Made by a program: the position numbers and the translations under genes. DNA of 64,000 nt from Lingula anatina (taxonomy: Eukaryota; Brachiopoda; Lingulata; Lingulida; Lingulidae). Within the stretch, counting starts at the first letter, position 1. Each line of letters begins with the position of its first letter. Below the pieces are notes generated by a model, which was given only the letters and a program-made list of their open reading frames with translations, was not told the DNA's origin and ran no database searches. The stretch covers positions 29,664 through 93,663 of the forward strand of contig NW_019775303.1 in NCBI RefSeq assembly GCF_001039355.2, written 5' to 3'. Positions 1 through 12,165 of this stretch are shown in pieces.

Positions 1-358
1 GCATATCTTCGGCGGAGAATCGTTTGCGTACTATCGTCAGGACTTTGTTCGCGTAAAATCGTCAGAGGGAGATCGTTCGCGATCCAAGCGAGACGAAAAG
101 GCAATTTTCATATCATCATTGGGAGATCGTCCGCGATGTAAGCAAGAATGAAATGCAATCTTCATATTAGTTCAATGGACTTAGGGAACTTCGTTCGCGG
201 AAGATCGTCAGCGGGAGATTGTTCGCGATCCTTGCTAGACGAAAAGGCAATTTTCACATCTTCATCGGGAGATTGTTCGCGATGTAAGCAATAAAAAAAT
301 GCAGTTTTCATATTAGTTCAAGGAACTTAAATTGCGCAAGATCGTCAACGGGAGATCA
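1..358. repeat. Tandem repeat, about 2.5 units of 137-146 bp
   Basis: The motif GGGAGATCGTTCGCGATC and its following segment recur near 67, 213 and 350. A half-unit variant (GGGAGATCGTCCGCGATG) lies near 120 and again near 265. The unit is CpG-rich with TCGCGA cores, unlike its AT-rich surroundings. The array probably extends beyond the window start. Confidence 0.75.
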
Positions 359-1149
359 TTATTTTAACTCCCTGTAAATTTTTAGGAAGTTACAGATGGT
401 AATTTTAGAAGGCCTGACACTCAATCCTGGGAAAAGCCCTGCATGCAACAAACGTTCCCAAGTGCGTAATTTTTTTTTAACATGTCTCGTCCAGGTTATG
501 ATGCAAGGTTGCAATTAGGCTTATCCTGATCCTTCTCCTCTATCAGGAGGTATGTTTCTTACCGAGAAAATAATTCTCAACATGTTTTCGGGTACAGTAA
601 GTTAAATGTAACTTAATCGAGATGCACAAATAAATAGATTATTATTTACCACCAGAAAATGACTTAGGAAGTAGTAATAAATATCCTACCATACAGGAAG
701 GTCAAAGATAACAGTCGCTAAGGATAAAAGCCCAAAGGCAGGATTTTTGAAAATTTCGTCATACCCAGGAGTCGGGGAGAGGTAATTTTGAAAAATTAGT
801 CGGATTTACACAATTAAAAATATTAATTAATTTTTAAGCGACGAAATTTTCAAGACTTTACCGTAAACTGCAAATTCAACATCAAATTTGAACTATGCTC
901 AACGGGTAATACCAATGTAAGTAAAATGTGTAACAAGCATAAGGCTTCAGGCCCATGGGAGTTTAAGTTCACACTTTGAAAATGTATAACTTCCAGAAAA
1001 AGAAGCCAATTAGACGGCTTTTTCAACTCAGGCTGCATTTTAGTCCTGTATTTCTTTTTTGAACGTTTGGCAATCATAAGTAACATGGTTTTCCTATAAT
1101 GGTCATCACAATGGTCAACTACCATAATGGCCAACTACTAAAAAAAGTG
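359..1149. other. No gene seen
   Basis: AT-rich sequence with no supported exon. A stretch near 943-1000 (containing CTTCAGGCCCATGG) recurs near 1684-1730, so part of this interval belongs to the repeat complex that follows. Confidence 0.5.
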
Positions 1150-1483
1150 GCCAGATCATGCAGATTTTCTAACTTGACCTGCATTTTAGTAAGATCAATT
1201 ACTCCTGTGAGTTTCATGACAACAGGCCTATCGGTTTTTCTTGAAATGTGTTAACAGCGTTGCATATTTACTAAAAAGTGAAAAAACAGCATAACTTCTA
1301 CAATAATGGCCCGATCATGCTAATTTTCGAACTTGACCTGCATTTTATGAATATTCATCAGCTCTGTAAATATAAAGTAAAACTGCCTTCCACTTATCAT
1401 GTTTACAATGAAAGTGCACGATGACGGCGATGACGGCGATGACGGCGACGACATAAGGAGGTGATGGCAATATGTGCAGACAC
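1150..1483. repeat. Dispersed repeat A, copy 1
   Basis: Matches 2569-2925 at roughly 85-90 percent by eye. It contains an internal half-repeat: GATCATGC..TTTTC.AACTTGACCTGC occurs near 1154 and again near 1312. It ends in an imperfect GATGACGGC satellite, which in copy 2 has become a GGCATC satellite. Confidence 0.7.
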
Positions 1484-1740
1484 ATCTATATATATTTACT
1501 GTACTGTTTGAGAACAGTAAGTGACATGGTTTATCTCAAATGGTCATCATGGGAGCAGTGCCCAAAATAGGTTTTATTCAAATTTTGATGCAATATTACA
1601 TAATGTTTAACAGCATAATGACCATCAATTTTTAATAATAAAATATTAGTATCATGGATATTCAGAAAATGTGACTAGCAAAGGTCTTCAGGCCCATGGA
1701 AATTCAAAGTCACAACTTGAAAATGCCAAAACATAAACAA

Positions 1741-2540
1741 GACAGCACTGTTCTGAAATGTTTTTTTTTTTTTTCCATTTTTAACAATTTTTTACATAAA
1801 ACAAAATTAACAGTTTACTGCCATTTTTATATGATCAACTAAGAAAATTGATGAGATGGGAAAAATATCAATAGAACAGTGTTAAATGTCCAATTTCTTC
1901 CGTTCTGAGATTCTGAACATAGTGAATGATTGAATCTGACAAACTGCAATGATATGAGTTTATTTCCATTTTTGAAACTTTATTACACAATACACGATAA
2001 CAAGTTTACCATCATTTTTACAAAATCAACTAACAATGTTGTAAAGATGCAGGAAATGTCAAACAAACACTTTTACGTAACTTATTAATTAAATAATGAA
2101 ACTGTAAACATGCCTAAGAATTGAATCTGAGGAAATGTGAAACAAGACAGCACCGTTTTGAAATGGGTTTATTTCCATTTTTAACACTTTTTTTAACATA
2201 AAACAAAATTAACAGTTTACTGCCATTTTAATATGATCAACTAAGAAAATTGATGAGATGGGAAAAATATCAATAGAACAGTGTAAAATGTCCAATTTCC
2301 TCCATTCTGAGATTCTGAACATAGTGAATGATTGAATCTGACAAACTGCAATGATATGAGTTTATGTCCATTTTTGAAACTTTATTATACAATACATGAT
2401 AACAAGTTTACCATCATTTTTACAAAATCAACTAACAATGTTGTAAAGATGCAGGAAATGTCAAACAAACACTTTTGCGTATCTTATTAATTAAATAATG
2501 AGACTGTTAACATGCCTAAGAATTGAATCTGAGGAAATGT
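1741..2540. repeat. Tandem duplication B/B', two units of about 400 bp
   Basis: Unit 1 (about 1741-2145) and unit 2 (about 2146-2540) are nearly identical over their length. For example, CAGTTTACTGCCATTTT is at 1811 and again at 2213. The pair sits between the two copies of repeat A, giving the order A-B-B'-A'. Confidence 0.8.
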
Positions 2541-2568
2541 GAAAAAACAGCATAACTTCTAAAATAAT

Positions 2569-2925
2569 AGCCAGATTAAGCTGATTTTCGAACTCAACCC
2601 GCGTTTTAGCAGGATTGATCACTCCTGTGAGTTTAATGACAATTGGCCAATCTGTTTTTCTTATATTGTGTTTACAGTGTTGCATATATGCTGAAAAGTG
2701 AAAAAAAAAAACAAAACTTCTACAATAATGGCCTTATCATGCTGATTTTCGAACTTGACCTGCGTTTTATGAATATTTATCAGCTCTGTAAATATAAAGC
2801 CAAAAAGTAAAACTGCCTTCCACTTATCGTGTTTACAATGAAAGTGCACGGCATCGGCATCGGCATAGGCAACGGCATCGGCGACGACAGACGCAGGTGA
2901 TGGCAATATGTACAGACACATCTGT
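2569..2925. repeat. Dispersed repeat A, copy 2
   Basis: Second copy of the 1150-1483 repeat. The satellite part here is GGCATC-based rather than GATGACGGC-based, so the simple-sequence core has turned over while the flanks stayed recognisable. A poly-A run follows at 2945-2960. Confidence 0.7.
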
Positions 2926-3074
2926 GAAAACATTCAAAACAGCAAAAAAAAAAAAAAAAACACATCTGTGTCTGTACATAATAATTAATTATTATTCCTA
3001 AAAGAATCATCTGAACTTCACAATCAGAGGGATTACATTCAAGGAGTACATGGTCTGGGATTTCAGTACCTTAC

Positions 3075-3290
3075 CTCCTGATGTTATTGCTTCCTCAATA
3101 AAATTGGCAGTTTCCTCAAAATATGGACTCAGGTCAAAGTTCATCTGGTCTGTTGCTTCAATGGCCTTGAACTTGACCCCCAGATCTCTGTACATGACAT
3201 GGTTGGTGTTCACATGATATGGACTTTTCCCTTTAGCACAGTTCAAAATGTGGGTGATACCCAACCGTTTTAACTCACTTTTACTTTTTG
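3075..3290 (-). CDS. Internal exon of a dual-specificity phosphatase (DUSP3/VHR-like)
   Basis: The exon runs from an acceptor (ctgtag on + at 3291-3296, read as CTACAG) to a GTAAG donor at 3074. It encodes KSKSELKRLGITHILNCAKG at the start, followed by the HVNTN, DLGVKFKAIEATD and SPYFEETANFIEEAI blocks. These match, in order, the VHR/DUSP3 segment LQKLGITHVLNAAEG, HVNTN, GITYLGIKANDT and SAYFERAADFIDQAL. That segment lies just before the catalytic HCxxGxxRS loop, so the active-site exon should follow at lower coordinates. I do not find it before the window start. The family dephosphorylates phospho-Tyr/Thr on MAP kinases. The exon opens with two bases of a split codon, so at least one upstream exon is needed. 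An assembly gap lies at 3463. Confidence 0.85.
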
Positions 3291-5217
3291 CTGTAGTTCT
3301 GAAGTAGAAAAAACATTTTAGACATAACTAACTACATTTAATCTTTATTTTAAACTGTTCTTAGCTTATGGTTATCATTTGCCAATGAAGGAAACATTTC
3401 CATTAAATATCACACATAAGACAGGCACTCTTATCAATTTCAATTGATAGTGTAACGTCCCCNACTGTAGTTAGAAAACAGAAAGAATCACATATACTAA
3501 TCAAATTAAAACAACAAATTCATCAACAAAATTTGAAAATTAAAATTTACGTGTAGACTGATCTGCGCTAACTGGTCGAATGAACTACTGTCGTAACTTA
3601 CCCACAATTCTTACCACTAGCACAACTAACACAATGTATACAGTGTCGCCCCCTAGGAGAAAATAATTCCATTCTTATTCACTTCGCTCAACCGAATAGA
3701 ATTATATTTCTTCACTGAAATATTGCTATTGCTTTATATGACCGATACCATAATCTGATACATTTGATTGCTATATGACTGTAGAGAAATAAAGTACTGT
3801 AAGAGCAAGTAAACAAGCTTATAATCTCCCGATCAACATGAAACAATACTAGTATCTAAAACAATTATTAAAAAAAACTAAATTATATTTTTAAACAAGA
3901 CAAACTGAACTTTATTTGAGTCAAGTTCTGCTGATCTCCTGTTTTAAAATATGAACTCATATTTAGACAGAGCATCTCATCTTTATGCTAGTACTATATA
4001 TCTTATCTTGAAGCAAAACAAACCATGTAAGTCAGGTAATTGTTATATATAGTGCTCGAACTCCAGCCCAAATGACAAAATATCTGGACTGGGATCCATA
4101 TAGGGCCATGTAATTACACAAATTAAATAACATTAATTAGAGACAAATTAATTAAGTCTTAAGAACCCACAATTTTAGTTAGCAAGTGCCATTCAGAGCT
4201 TAATGAATCAGACCCTTCAAAAAATAAAAAAATTGGTTACTAGTAATTAAGTCCCCATTATTTTGTGTAAGAGACTCCTATATATGTACATGGTGCATCT
4301 GACATAAAGTTGCACCAGTGCCTAGTATAGTTATGTAAAAGTGGTAAAGGGTGAACTGTAGTCCTTCCAATCATCAGTTACACTGACCTGAGTAAACTGT
4401 GTGCTGCGTTTATGTAAGCGCTTTAAGGTTATAAGAACTGGGTCATCCCAGGTTAAGTCTAATGCAGTCTCCAGAACATTATGTATTGTTTGCAGTTAAA
4501 CAATCATGCAGTCACACCTTCTTTCAAATAAATAAAAATGATAATACTAGCATACACAACAAGTGTGAGTTAGTACAGGAGCTGATTTCTCTTAAATATG
4601 CAAATAACAGGCTTGTATCCAGCCTTCATTCTACTAGTGGCAGTATACTTACAGGCCATGCAGGTAAGACTCCATACCTGTAACTCCCTGTGTTACAAAA
4701 TCTCGAGGCTAAAAATATCCACATTTTAAGTAAAGTTTATAACCTCAGGAGCTTTCATATCAGTTCATGCACCTGTTTGATAATGTTCAGCCTTGCTTAT
4801 TCCAGTTACCTGTACATGTATGCAGCAGTGCTACTAGTACTGTTAGACTTGAGCACGTCATTGTGGCAAATGACGTCACAAAAAGTCTCTAACATACGGT
4901 GCTATGTGGCCTTTCAGTACCCGCGTATCATATATGGCAAGACCGAAAACTGAGGCAATTTACGAAATATATAGCCAGCAATTTCCAAGGTGGTGATGGG
5001 GGCATTTTTATGAAAACGTGCTCCTGTCACTGACTCAACTTGATAAATGGGATACTGTACAATTAAGATATATGTATACATAAAATGTGGTTCTTTTGCA
5101 CCCCCAGAACCCTTCCTTTCATCCTACGAATCAGGCTTAAGAACAGCAAATAAACTACACTGACAGACGGTGATCCTAATGAATTTTGTAGAGTACACAA
5201 AATACTCATGCTCTCAC
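3291..5217. other. Probable intron and assembly gap; no further exon found
   Basis: AT-rich sequence with a contig join at 3463. The missing phosphatase exon carrying the G-N-x-x-x-A-x-D region is not visible here and may lie in the gap. Open stretches on the plus strand near 4462-4953 have no coding character or usable splice context. Confidence 0.5.
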
Positions 5218-5301
5218 CTTTCCTACCACAGTGCTCGTTGTCGCCGCCTGAGATGTCACGGGGACTGACCCATACGTTCCGTCATTCCCTTCGTCCTCCA
5301 T
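5218..5301 (-). CDS. Candidate first coding exon, gene uncertain
   Basis: On the minus strand an ATG at 5301-5299 opens 28 codons (MEDEGNDGTYGSVPVTSQ and a short Ser/Thr/Val tail) ending exactly at a good donor, AAAG|GTGAGAG. The surrounding 150 bp is rich in CpG, as expected near a promoter. It ends in phase 0. The phosphatase exon at 3075-3290 starts in phase 1, so the two cannot join directly; either an exon is missing between them or this belongs to another gene. I do not recognise the peptide. Confidence 0.4.
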
Positions 5302-8267
5302 GTGTACAATAGGGTGTTACTATCTCAAATATCTGAGTGATAATCGGGTTATTTGTGGACGAGTGAGCAGCTCTCTTTTCGTGTCCGGACCACCATGTTT
5401 CTCATCATGTGACTTTGAGTCACGTGACTGCTTCTCGGCTCGTCGGCGCGTGAAATGGCACTACTATTACATGGTACAGGTACACAAGTCTGACTTTAAT
5501 AGTGAATTCTCTACTCCTTTTTTTTGCCCTGTTTAATTCCACATGTAGTTTAAAGGAATTCTATATATATTTATTTAACCGAAAAAAAAAATTGATTTTT
5601 GTGATATATTTTTGTTATTTATATAGGCCTATATTTTTTAATTATTAGGCCTACATGTACTTGTACCCTGGACCTGGACTAATACAGTTTTTTTTTACTG
5701 TACCGGTACAAGCATGTACTCGTACTCGTAAACTATTGTACCTACTTTTGGCCCAACGCACTCTGCATTATGTTTTTGCCTTCTTGTCATAGACATTTTT
5801 ACAGTTTATAATGACTGCCTCAACTCTACTGGTAGCCCCTATTGGTAGGTAGCCTAAAAAAAAAAAAAAAATAAATAAATAAAATAAAATAAATAAATAA
5901 ATAAATAAAATAAAATAAAATAAAAAATAAATAAAACAAAAAAAATAAATAAAATAAAATAAATAAAATAATAATAATTCGCAACAACTACGTAGATCTG
6001 CAGGTCAGTACTGGCTTCACACACAGCTTGCTCGAAACTGTGTTTTGGAAAACAATGAAGCACTTATTTTTCATAAAAGAATATTTTATTTACAAAAGAT
6101 GAATCATATGTACATGTCGCTTTGCATCGTTTCGCCCTTGTCCCTTCACATGAAAGATAAGTACATTTTGTATGAATTATTTCAATACATAAAAATTAAT
6201 TAACCAATCAATTAATCAATTAACTAATTTATTTAATGCGATTTTCTTTTTCTATTCTCGAAAAAATCCGAATATTAATTTAAACAAAAATCATGATAGT
6301 CTGATGTTACTGTTCCTGTATTCAGTATTGCCATCTAGTTAATTCTGTTGTGAAATATATTCGATACTTTAAATCTTAACTGTAGCCCATAAATCCATTT
6401 TGGATAACAAATACACTGAGTGAATAGTTTTCATTTTTCTTTAAATTGACACTTTTGGGATTCTAACTTGAATTTAACGCAAACATCGTTTAAATGTTGT
6501 CTTTTCTCCTTTAGTAAAGGCACAAGAAAAAATTTCACCATCACGCTGCGCTGTTTCTTATCATTTAAGCAGAATTTTAAAGATGTGTAATATAAAGTAT
6601 GATTCGCGCATTGTAGCAGGTTTTGTTTCAACAAAATGAATGCCGAAGTGCCCACAGGTGGTGAGAAAACGCATGCAAATTAAACTATTTCCTCTTGATT
6701 TTTTAAACCATCCAATTTAAACATTCCCGACATCTTCCCGATCTCGTGCCTTTACAAAAACAAACTTAGCACAATGGAATTAAAATGAGATTTTCACCTC
6801 ACGCGTAGTCATTTAGCGGGCGGATTAGATGCATGTACCAAGAGTTCAGTGAATGTGCTCTACAGATCATAATAACTAGTACATATGTACGTTTCCTGTT
6901 AAAACTCGACTACAAGGCGTTTGATTGTCCCTTTTGTCACAATTTATATGAGTGGCGATCATTTCATTGAAGAACTGGAGAACAAATATCCATTTTCATT
7001 AAATGATACCCTGATACTGATACCATTTCTATACTTAAAACCGATCAAAGCTGTGTTATTACTTTCATTTAATCTTGAATAAAACAAAACGACCTCTTCC
7101 TGGTCAGTGCATGTTCTCTAATTCCATGTCGTTCTAAGTTTCAATAGCTTTAGACTGTAGATACTAAAATATATATGTAACTTGGAAGCGTTGAACACTG
7201 AAATGGAGGGGCAATGAATCACAGTATTCTTACATTAATATATAGGCCTATGTGTATCCAGCTATGCGATTTTAAAGTGTACAACCACATTCATGCATAT
7301 CTGTTCTATGACGAAACATTCAATAAAATTCTGACTAAAATAAATCTGTCGTAACACAGTATAATTTAGTATGGCACAAAAAGCTTAAACTATTAACACT
7401 GTATAATCTGAAAACCAAATCCCAGGCAGATGATCGAGAGTTTCTGCGCGGATCGTAGCGTACACTGCAGACTGCCCCCAGTCCGCCAAAAGCATAAAAG
7501 TCTTCCATCTCTTTTCAAGCTTTAAAACTGGTCAAGTTCAAAGTTCTGGCGGGGACACATACAAGGAATATTGCAGAAAATACGAAAGCCAACTACTTTA
7601 TATCTTTTCACTGATCACAGTTTTACATATACACTATAATATTACAGTGTATCACCTGTATAATATTGTCGGGGCCAGTCAATCAACCGAGCTTTGGGTC
7701 GAATATATCCTCAAGGTGACCTCACCCATTCTGAATAATGGTATATTGGTGCCCCGTTTGTGGATTTATAACACAGCTGCTTAAAATGCTACTGGATTTG
7801 TTTTTATAGTACTAATTACCTTGTCAGTCTTAAAATAAATAAATAAATAAATAAATAAATAAATGGACGGTTATTGGGACGCATATTCATAATCATTGTA
7901 CAATATCAGTATACGATTGTTTTGCCCATACTTTAAATCACATAAAACGAATTATAACGAGAGGCAAAATCTTGCTATAACAAGTTAAGTGCGCAGCAGT
8001 ACTAGTTATGGAAGTTAACATTTTCCCACAATTAACGTAAAATGAGCGAGTAACAAAACATCTAACTTAGAAGCCTTCTAATGTCTATCCTTTGAACGAG
8101 TGATATTTAATCATGTTTGGTACTCTGCACCTGTGCAGTTACCATTTTCCTAATATACATGTAACAAGGGACATATGTGCGAGAAACGAAGTCAAAAGAA
8201 GCTCCTCTCAAAGCGTTTATTATCGACGTTCTCGTTATGTCCCATTAATCCTCGCAGTTCTGAGGTC
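5302..8267. other. Intergenic, no gene seen
   Basis: AT-rich sequence without supported exons. It contains an A-rich AAATA-type low-complexity run (5857-5975) and an AAAT microsatellite (about 7830-7864). Open frames across these are simple-sequence artefacts. Confidence 0.55.
5857..5975. repeat. Low-complexity A-rich AAATA/AAAT array
   Basis: Uninterrupted A/T simple sequence made of AAAT and AAATA units with only two isolated C residues. This is a poly-A-derived microsatellite, possibly the tail of an old retroposon. Confidence 0.85.
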
Positions 8268-9123
8268 CTAGTCCGTCCAGTCAAGGTGTTGAACCCATAC
8301 TCCCGTGTCACTGTTGTACATTCCATTGAAATTAGCTACAAAATAAAATATAAGAATAGTGCAATTATTTTGAAGAAATCCTGCGCAAGGGATCATACCA
8401 ATGTTTCAACAATAGGTAAGAGTAAAGTCTAAATTAAAATACAATACAAAATTACTCTTTAGTAGGAGATTATCAGGGCTTTTGTAATCATAAATTAGTC
8501 TAACTGTTATCGACCCATGACCAAAAATGGCCATTCGTTTGTATTTGTGATACATATTGCAGTTATAATCTTGAATATTAAGCCACTACCATTACAACTG
8601 ATATAAAGAATCAATTGTGTGAACACAACAGACCACAAAAGGCCCGTCTCGCAGTACTATTTGACCACTCTCTGCAATAAATTACAGGTTCATGGACTGA
8701 AAAAATGCATCAAAAACAGATGTTAAATCTTGTGGGAGAGAGGGCTGTGTGTGGGGCTGCATCCCCTTACCCCAACATCCTATGAATTGAGTTGGGCAAA
8801 ATGGAAACAATATAACATTATTAAGCAGCATTTTATTAAAAAAATATATTAGCGCAAATCCTATCTACCTCCCCAGTTTTCCTGAATGAATGACGAAGGA
8901 TTGGCCACGCTATTGAGCCAAGAGACCTCTACCGTAGACCTGCATCTGGATGGAGCAGCCGCGCAGCAGGACTGGAATTCTGCCCACCTGGCCGGAGAGA
9001 TCGAGTACCACGTGTCTGTCCCGTCTTGAGCCACGAGGTACGTGTCGTCTGTTGTCCCCACGGCGTACACATAGCCTTCCTCTATGTCAAAACCTATGAC
9101 GTTGGCTACACGCGAGTCCATTT
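8268..9123 (-). CDS. Terminal exons of an unrecognised gene
   Basis: Exon A (about 9123 to 8869) and exon B (8335 to 8268) are both open and join in phase. Exon A ends GGAG|GTAGAT and exon B follows a pyrimidine-rich TTTTGTAG acceptor, giving ENWG-ANFNGMYNSD and a TAG stop after VQHLDWTD. Exon A encodes a Gly/Asp/Tyr/Trp-rich segment (IGFDIEEGYVYAVGTTDD, TYLVAQDGTDTWYSISPARW) and then a Cys cluster (SCCAAAPSRC). The style suggests short beta-strand repeats, as in propeller or lectin-like folds, but I cannot assign a family. The start of exon A is uncertain: the AG at 9124-9125 or one about 35 bases further upstream. If the GTAGAT donor is not used, exon A reads on to a stop at 8861-8863, followed by a polyadenylation signal at 8832. 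Upstream exons were not resolved. Confidence 0.55.
8832..8837 (-). terminator. Polyadenylation signal AATAAA
   Basis: TTTATT on the plus strand reads AATAAA on the minus strand, about 25 bases past the read-through stop at 8861. It would allow exon A (8869-9123) to end a short transcript, in competition with splicing to exon B at 8335. Confidence 0.5.
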
Positions 9124-10787
9124 CTTGATAAAGAGAAAAGAACATTATTGTCTACTTGATTGGTATAGAAAATGGCTAAACAATATTCAAATTATTCTTA
9201 TTTGAATTTTTAATTAAAGCTGTATGAAGTCCTACTTACAATTTGCGCAGGAAGAATAAAGATCTAAAGAAGACAAAACGAAAATAGCTTTAATTCCCGG
9301 GTTGTCAGTTTTTTACAATTAAGACGGTTAATTTTTTTTAGTCCAAAGCGGAGTATTTGAAATTATACTGAGACTGATTAGAGAGGCGAGTGGTGTTTTG
9401 GCTGAACTTGCTGAGACTGATTGGAGCGGCGAGTGGTATTTTGGCAAAAGTGCCAATTATATCTACATACCAGTCCAAGTGTCTCCATCTGTNGTGGTAC
9501 TTCATTTTGGTGTTACTATTATTTTTTTACTTTAAAACTGTCTGAACATCTGGAATGGCATCAATCAGCAATCAGAAAGATTTGTGTTCCTTCTTTTTCT
9601 TTTTATCCATCCTTTGTGAGATTGCATGTCACCTTCCAGACCTTCTGCTTCAAATGATAAAATCAACCATATTATCTATTAACTCTTCACACTTCTAATG
9701 TTAGATGTGTCAACTATTCACTTCAACACCTATGTATTGATTATGAAGCCATATGCATGTAATTAAATCAAGAGTTTCAATGCATGCAACTGATTATTAT
9801 TATCATTTTATTTTATTTATTTATTCATTTTTTTTTTTGGGGGGGGGGGGGGGCAGGACACATAGCGCACCTCCAAAACTGTATGCATTACCAGTCAGTA
9901 AAAGACAAACCAAAGATGACTGGAAAAAAGTATTTTAATTTTCCATCCAAATGCAACCAATGGTCTCATTCTCATACAATAACATGGTCTTGCTAAATTA
10001 TATACTGGTACAACTGTAAAAATTACCAAGCTATGCATCTGTCAGTATCATACCAATTACTAAACTGTTATCCCTTAAATCGTTGGATATATGGAGACAA
10101 TAAGCAGGTACAACTCAAAATGATATCCATGATGGTTCAGTTGAAACACAATGAAAATTCCATATCTGTACTCATGTTGCTGCATGGAGAACACATGCTA
10201 AATCAACATCACAGCAAATTGTGAACATTTGCATGCACATTTCTGCATAAATTTCAGACACACTATAATGAGAGCATTCAGGCACACAGCTAAAGTTTAA
10301 TCAGGGATGAGGCAAACCAGCCCCAACTATTGAAGGAAGTCCAAACCACTCCCTAGAGTAGACCTTATCAGTAAAATAAACATGAAAAATCCTAGGCTAG
10401 GCAAGTGCTTCGAATTCTTTGATGTACATGCTGTCAACATTCTGAAGAACATTCTTATCTATATCTCTTTCATATTCCGTAGTATATGAATACATTAATT
10501 AAGTAAACTGACAAACAGAATATATAGGTTGATTGATATTTGGTCAGTTAAGGCTGTTTTTTATATAATAGCAAACCAAAATGAGAATTAATACAAAAAC
10601 TATTATAACTAAATGGCCATGGATAGACTGTAAATCTGCAATAGATTGCCAAGAGCACTGAAATATGGCATGGCCATGGCTGTGAGATAAAATTACACAG
10701 AAAACATACACTGTGTTCACCTCAATGCTAGCTAATTTTCTAAATACATTCTACATGTAACTTTTACAGTAGTGCTGCTTAGGCTCT
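9124..10787. other. No supported gene; contig join at 9493
   Basis: Holds an N at 9493, a short repeat (GAGACTGATT.GAG.GGCGAGTGGT near 9370 and 9414) and a G homopolymer at about 9839-9854. A minus-strand 24-base segment at about 9240-9263 has a good donor (GTAAGTAGG) and an AG acceptor and could be an upstream exon of the 8268-9123 gene, but its phase fits only one of the two possible exon A starts. Confidence 0.45.
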
Positions 10788-10990
10788 ATTCCCATAGATT
10801 TTAGATCTATCTATCCCCGCGGGGAGTCTCACTAGATTACTTTCAGATAATCCGACTTAAATGTCCGTCCCGCCTACTACAAGCCGTAAGGGTGTAATTA
10901 ACTTTCGTGTCCGCCCGGCTGACAGCTATTTAGCGTGAACCCCCAGGGAGTTAGGTCGATCTAAAGTAGGTCGATCTAATCTATGGAAAT
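10788..10990. mobile_element. MITE-like element with terminal inverted repeats
   Basis: The left end ATTCCCATAGATTTTAGATC and the right end GATCTAATCTATGGAAAT are inverted partners. No coding capacity. The middle (AAGGGTGTAATTAACTTTCG) resembles 11340-11365, so this and the 11312-11475 segment are diverged members of one family. Confidence 0.6.
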
Positions 10991-11192
10991 GGGGTGTTAG
11001 AGACCATTCTCAGAGACTATCATACTAACTCCAAGAGGATTCTTGCTTACTTGCAATAAACTTAAGTGGCTTAAAGCACTCTCCTGTCAAAAGACAATAG
11101 GTCGCGCCGTGCTTTATTTCGCGTAAAGTCACGTCATCCACAAATACATTCCATGCACCAGTGCACAGGGTTAACGAATCGTGCTTTAAGCC

Positions 11193-11307
11193 AGATAAAG
11201 CACTCGGCGCTGAGCTTTACGAGAAATAGAGCAGATAATTGTCTTGGCTTCGCCTCGCCAATTATCTGCTCCATTTCTCGTAAAGCTCAGCGCCTCGTGC
11301 TTTATCT
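11193..11307. repeat. Near-perfect hairpin, 49-nt arms and 17-nt loop
   Basis: The left arm 11193-11241 and right arm 11259-11307 are inverted partners with only a few mismatches. They contain GAGCTTTACGAGAAAT and ATTTCTCGTAAAGCTC, and GTGCTTTATCT mirrors AGATAAAGCAC. The GC-rich loop is CTTGGCTTCGCCTCG. A degenerate relative of one arm lies at 11071-11135. Confidence 0.85.
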
Positions 11308-11311
11308 ATAC

Positions 11312-11475
11312 CTTAGATGTCTGTCACGCCAACTTAAGCTGATAAAGGGTAATTAACTATCGGTTTAGCAGCTTAAGCAGGCGTGCCAACATCTAAGCCA
11401 CTTATGCAAATTAGTGAGAAACCCCATGGAGATGGATCGATCCTGTTAGATCGATCTAGGGATGGAAACCCAGTC
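11312..11475. mobile_element. Diverged relative of the 10788-10990 MITE, with internal palindrome
   Basis: CTTAGATGTCTGTCACGCC (about 11312) is mirrored by GGCGTGCCAACATCTAAG (ending about 11397), around a core AAGGGTAATTAACTATCGG that resembles the core of the 10788 element. The right part, GATCGATCTAGGGATGGAAA, resembles that element's right end. Confidence 0.5.
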
Positions 11476-11837
11476 TTAGTCATATGGTAAACAGGGAGCA
11501 ACTTTCGCCATTCAATGACAATCACATTGTGTTAGGTGAGCAATAAATGCACAAAGCATCACACAAGACACAACAAAGCAACAAGGGCATCATAAATCAA
11601 CCAAAGCTTGAAACTTATGTGGTAACAGTGAATAGTGATCGTTTAATTATGCTCTGCATGCTGGATAAAGAAGATAAACTGTCGGTGTTTTCCCATAACC
11701 AGATGTTGTTCCATATATTTGACAAAATTGTAAAAATGTAAAATTGACAAAAAATGTCAGTTGATTATGCAAGCCTTTTAAACTGATCACGTGGGCTTAG
11801 AATTGACAATGGATTTAAACTGATCCCAGATAGCAAC

Positions 11838-12165
11838 AAGGCGTTGGCCCGACTCTGGGCCAACGTCGGCATGGTTGGCCTTACGACGTCGGGCCAACGT
11901 CGTAAGGCCGACCAGTGCACTGGGCCGACGTCGGGCCAGCGCAGGTGCCAGCATCGGGCCGACGTCCGTGCTCATCCGCCATCTGTTGGCCCGACGTCGG
12001 GCCAACGTCGTTTTGCCAACCAGCTGACGTTGGCCCGATGATGGGCCGACGTTGGCCCGACGGTGGGTAATGGTTGGCCCGATGGTGGCCCAGCATCAGG
12101 GTTATGACGTTGGGCCGACGTTGGCCCATTGTAATTATGCCAACCAGCTTATTGGCCCTGCATAG
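11838..12165. repeat. GTTGGCCC-type subterminal array, left
   Basis: Irregularly spaced units such as GTTGGCCCGACGTCGGGCC, in both orientations, so that many neighbouring units form small palindromes. Much more GC-rich than the surroundings. Confidence 0.85.

Noticed and set aside
1-358. CRISPR-like array
   Set aside because: Units are 137-146 bp and diverged, in animal DNA, with no short identical repeats separated by unique spacers.
4385-4507. Minus-strand open stretch reading LDLTWDDPVLITLKRLHKRS
   Set aside because: Weak GTCAGT donor, no acceptor after the upstream stop, and no match to the phosphatase family.
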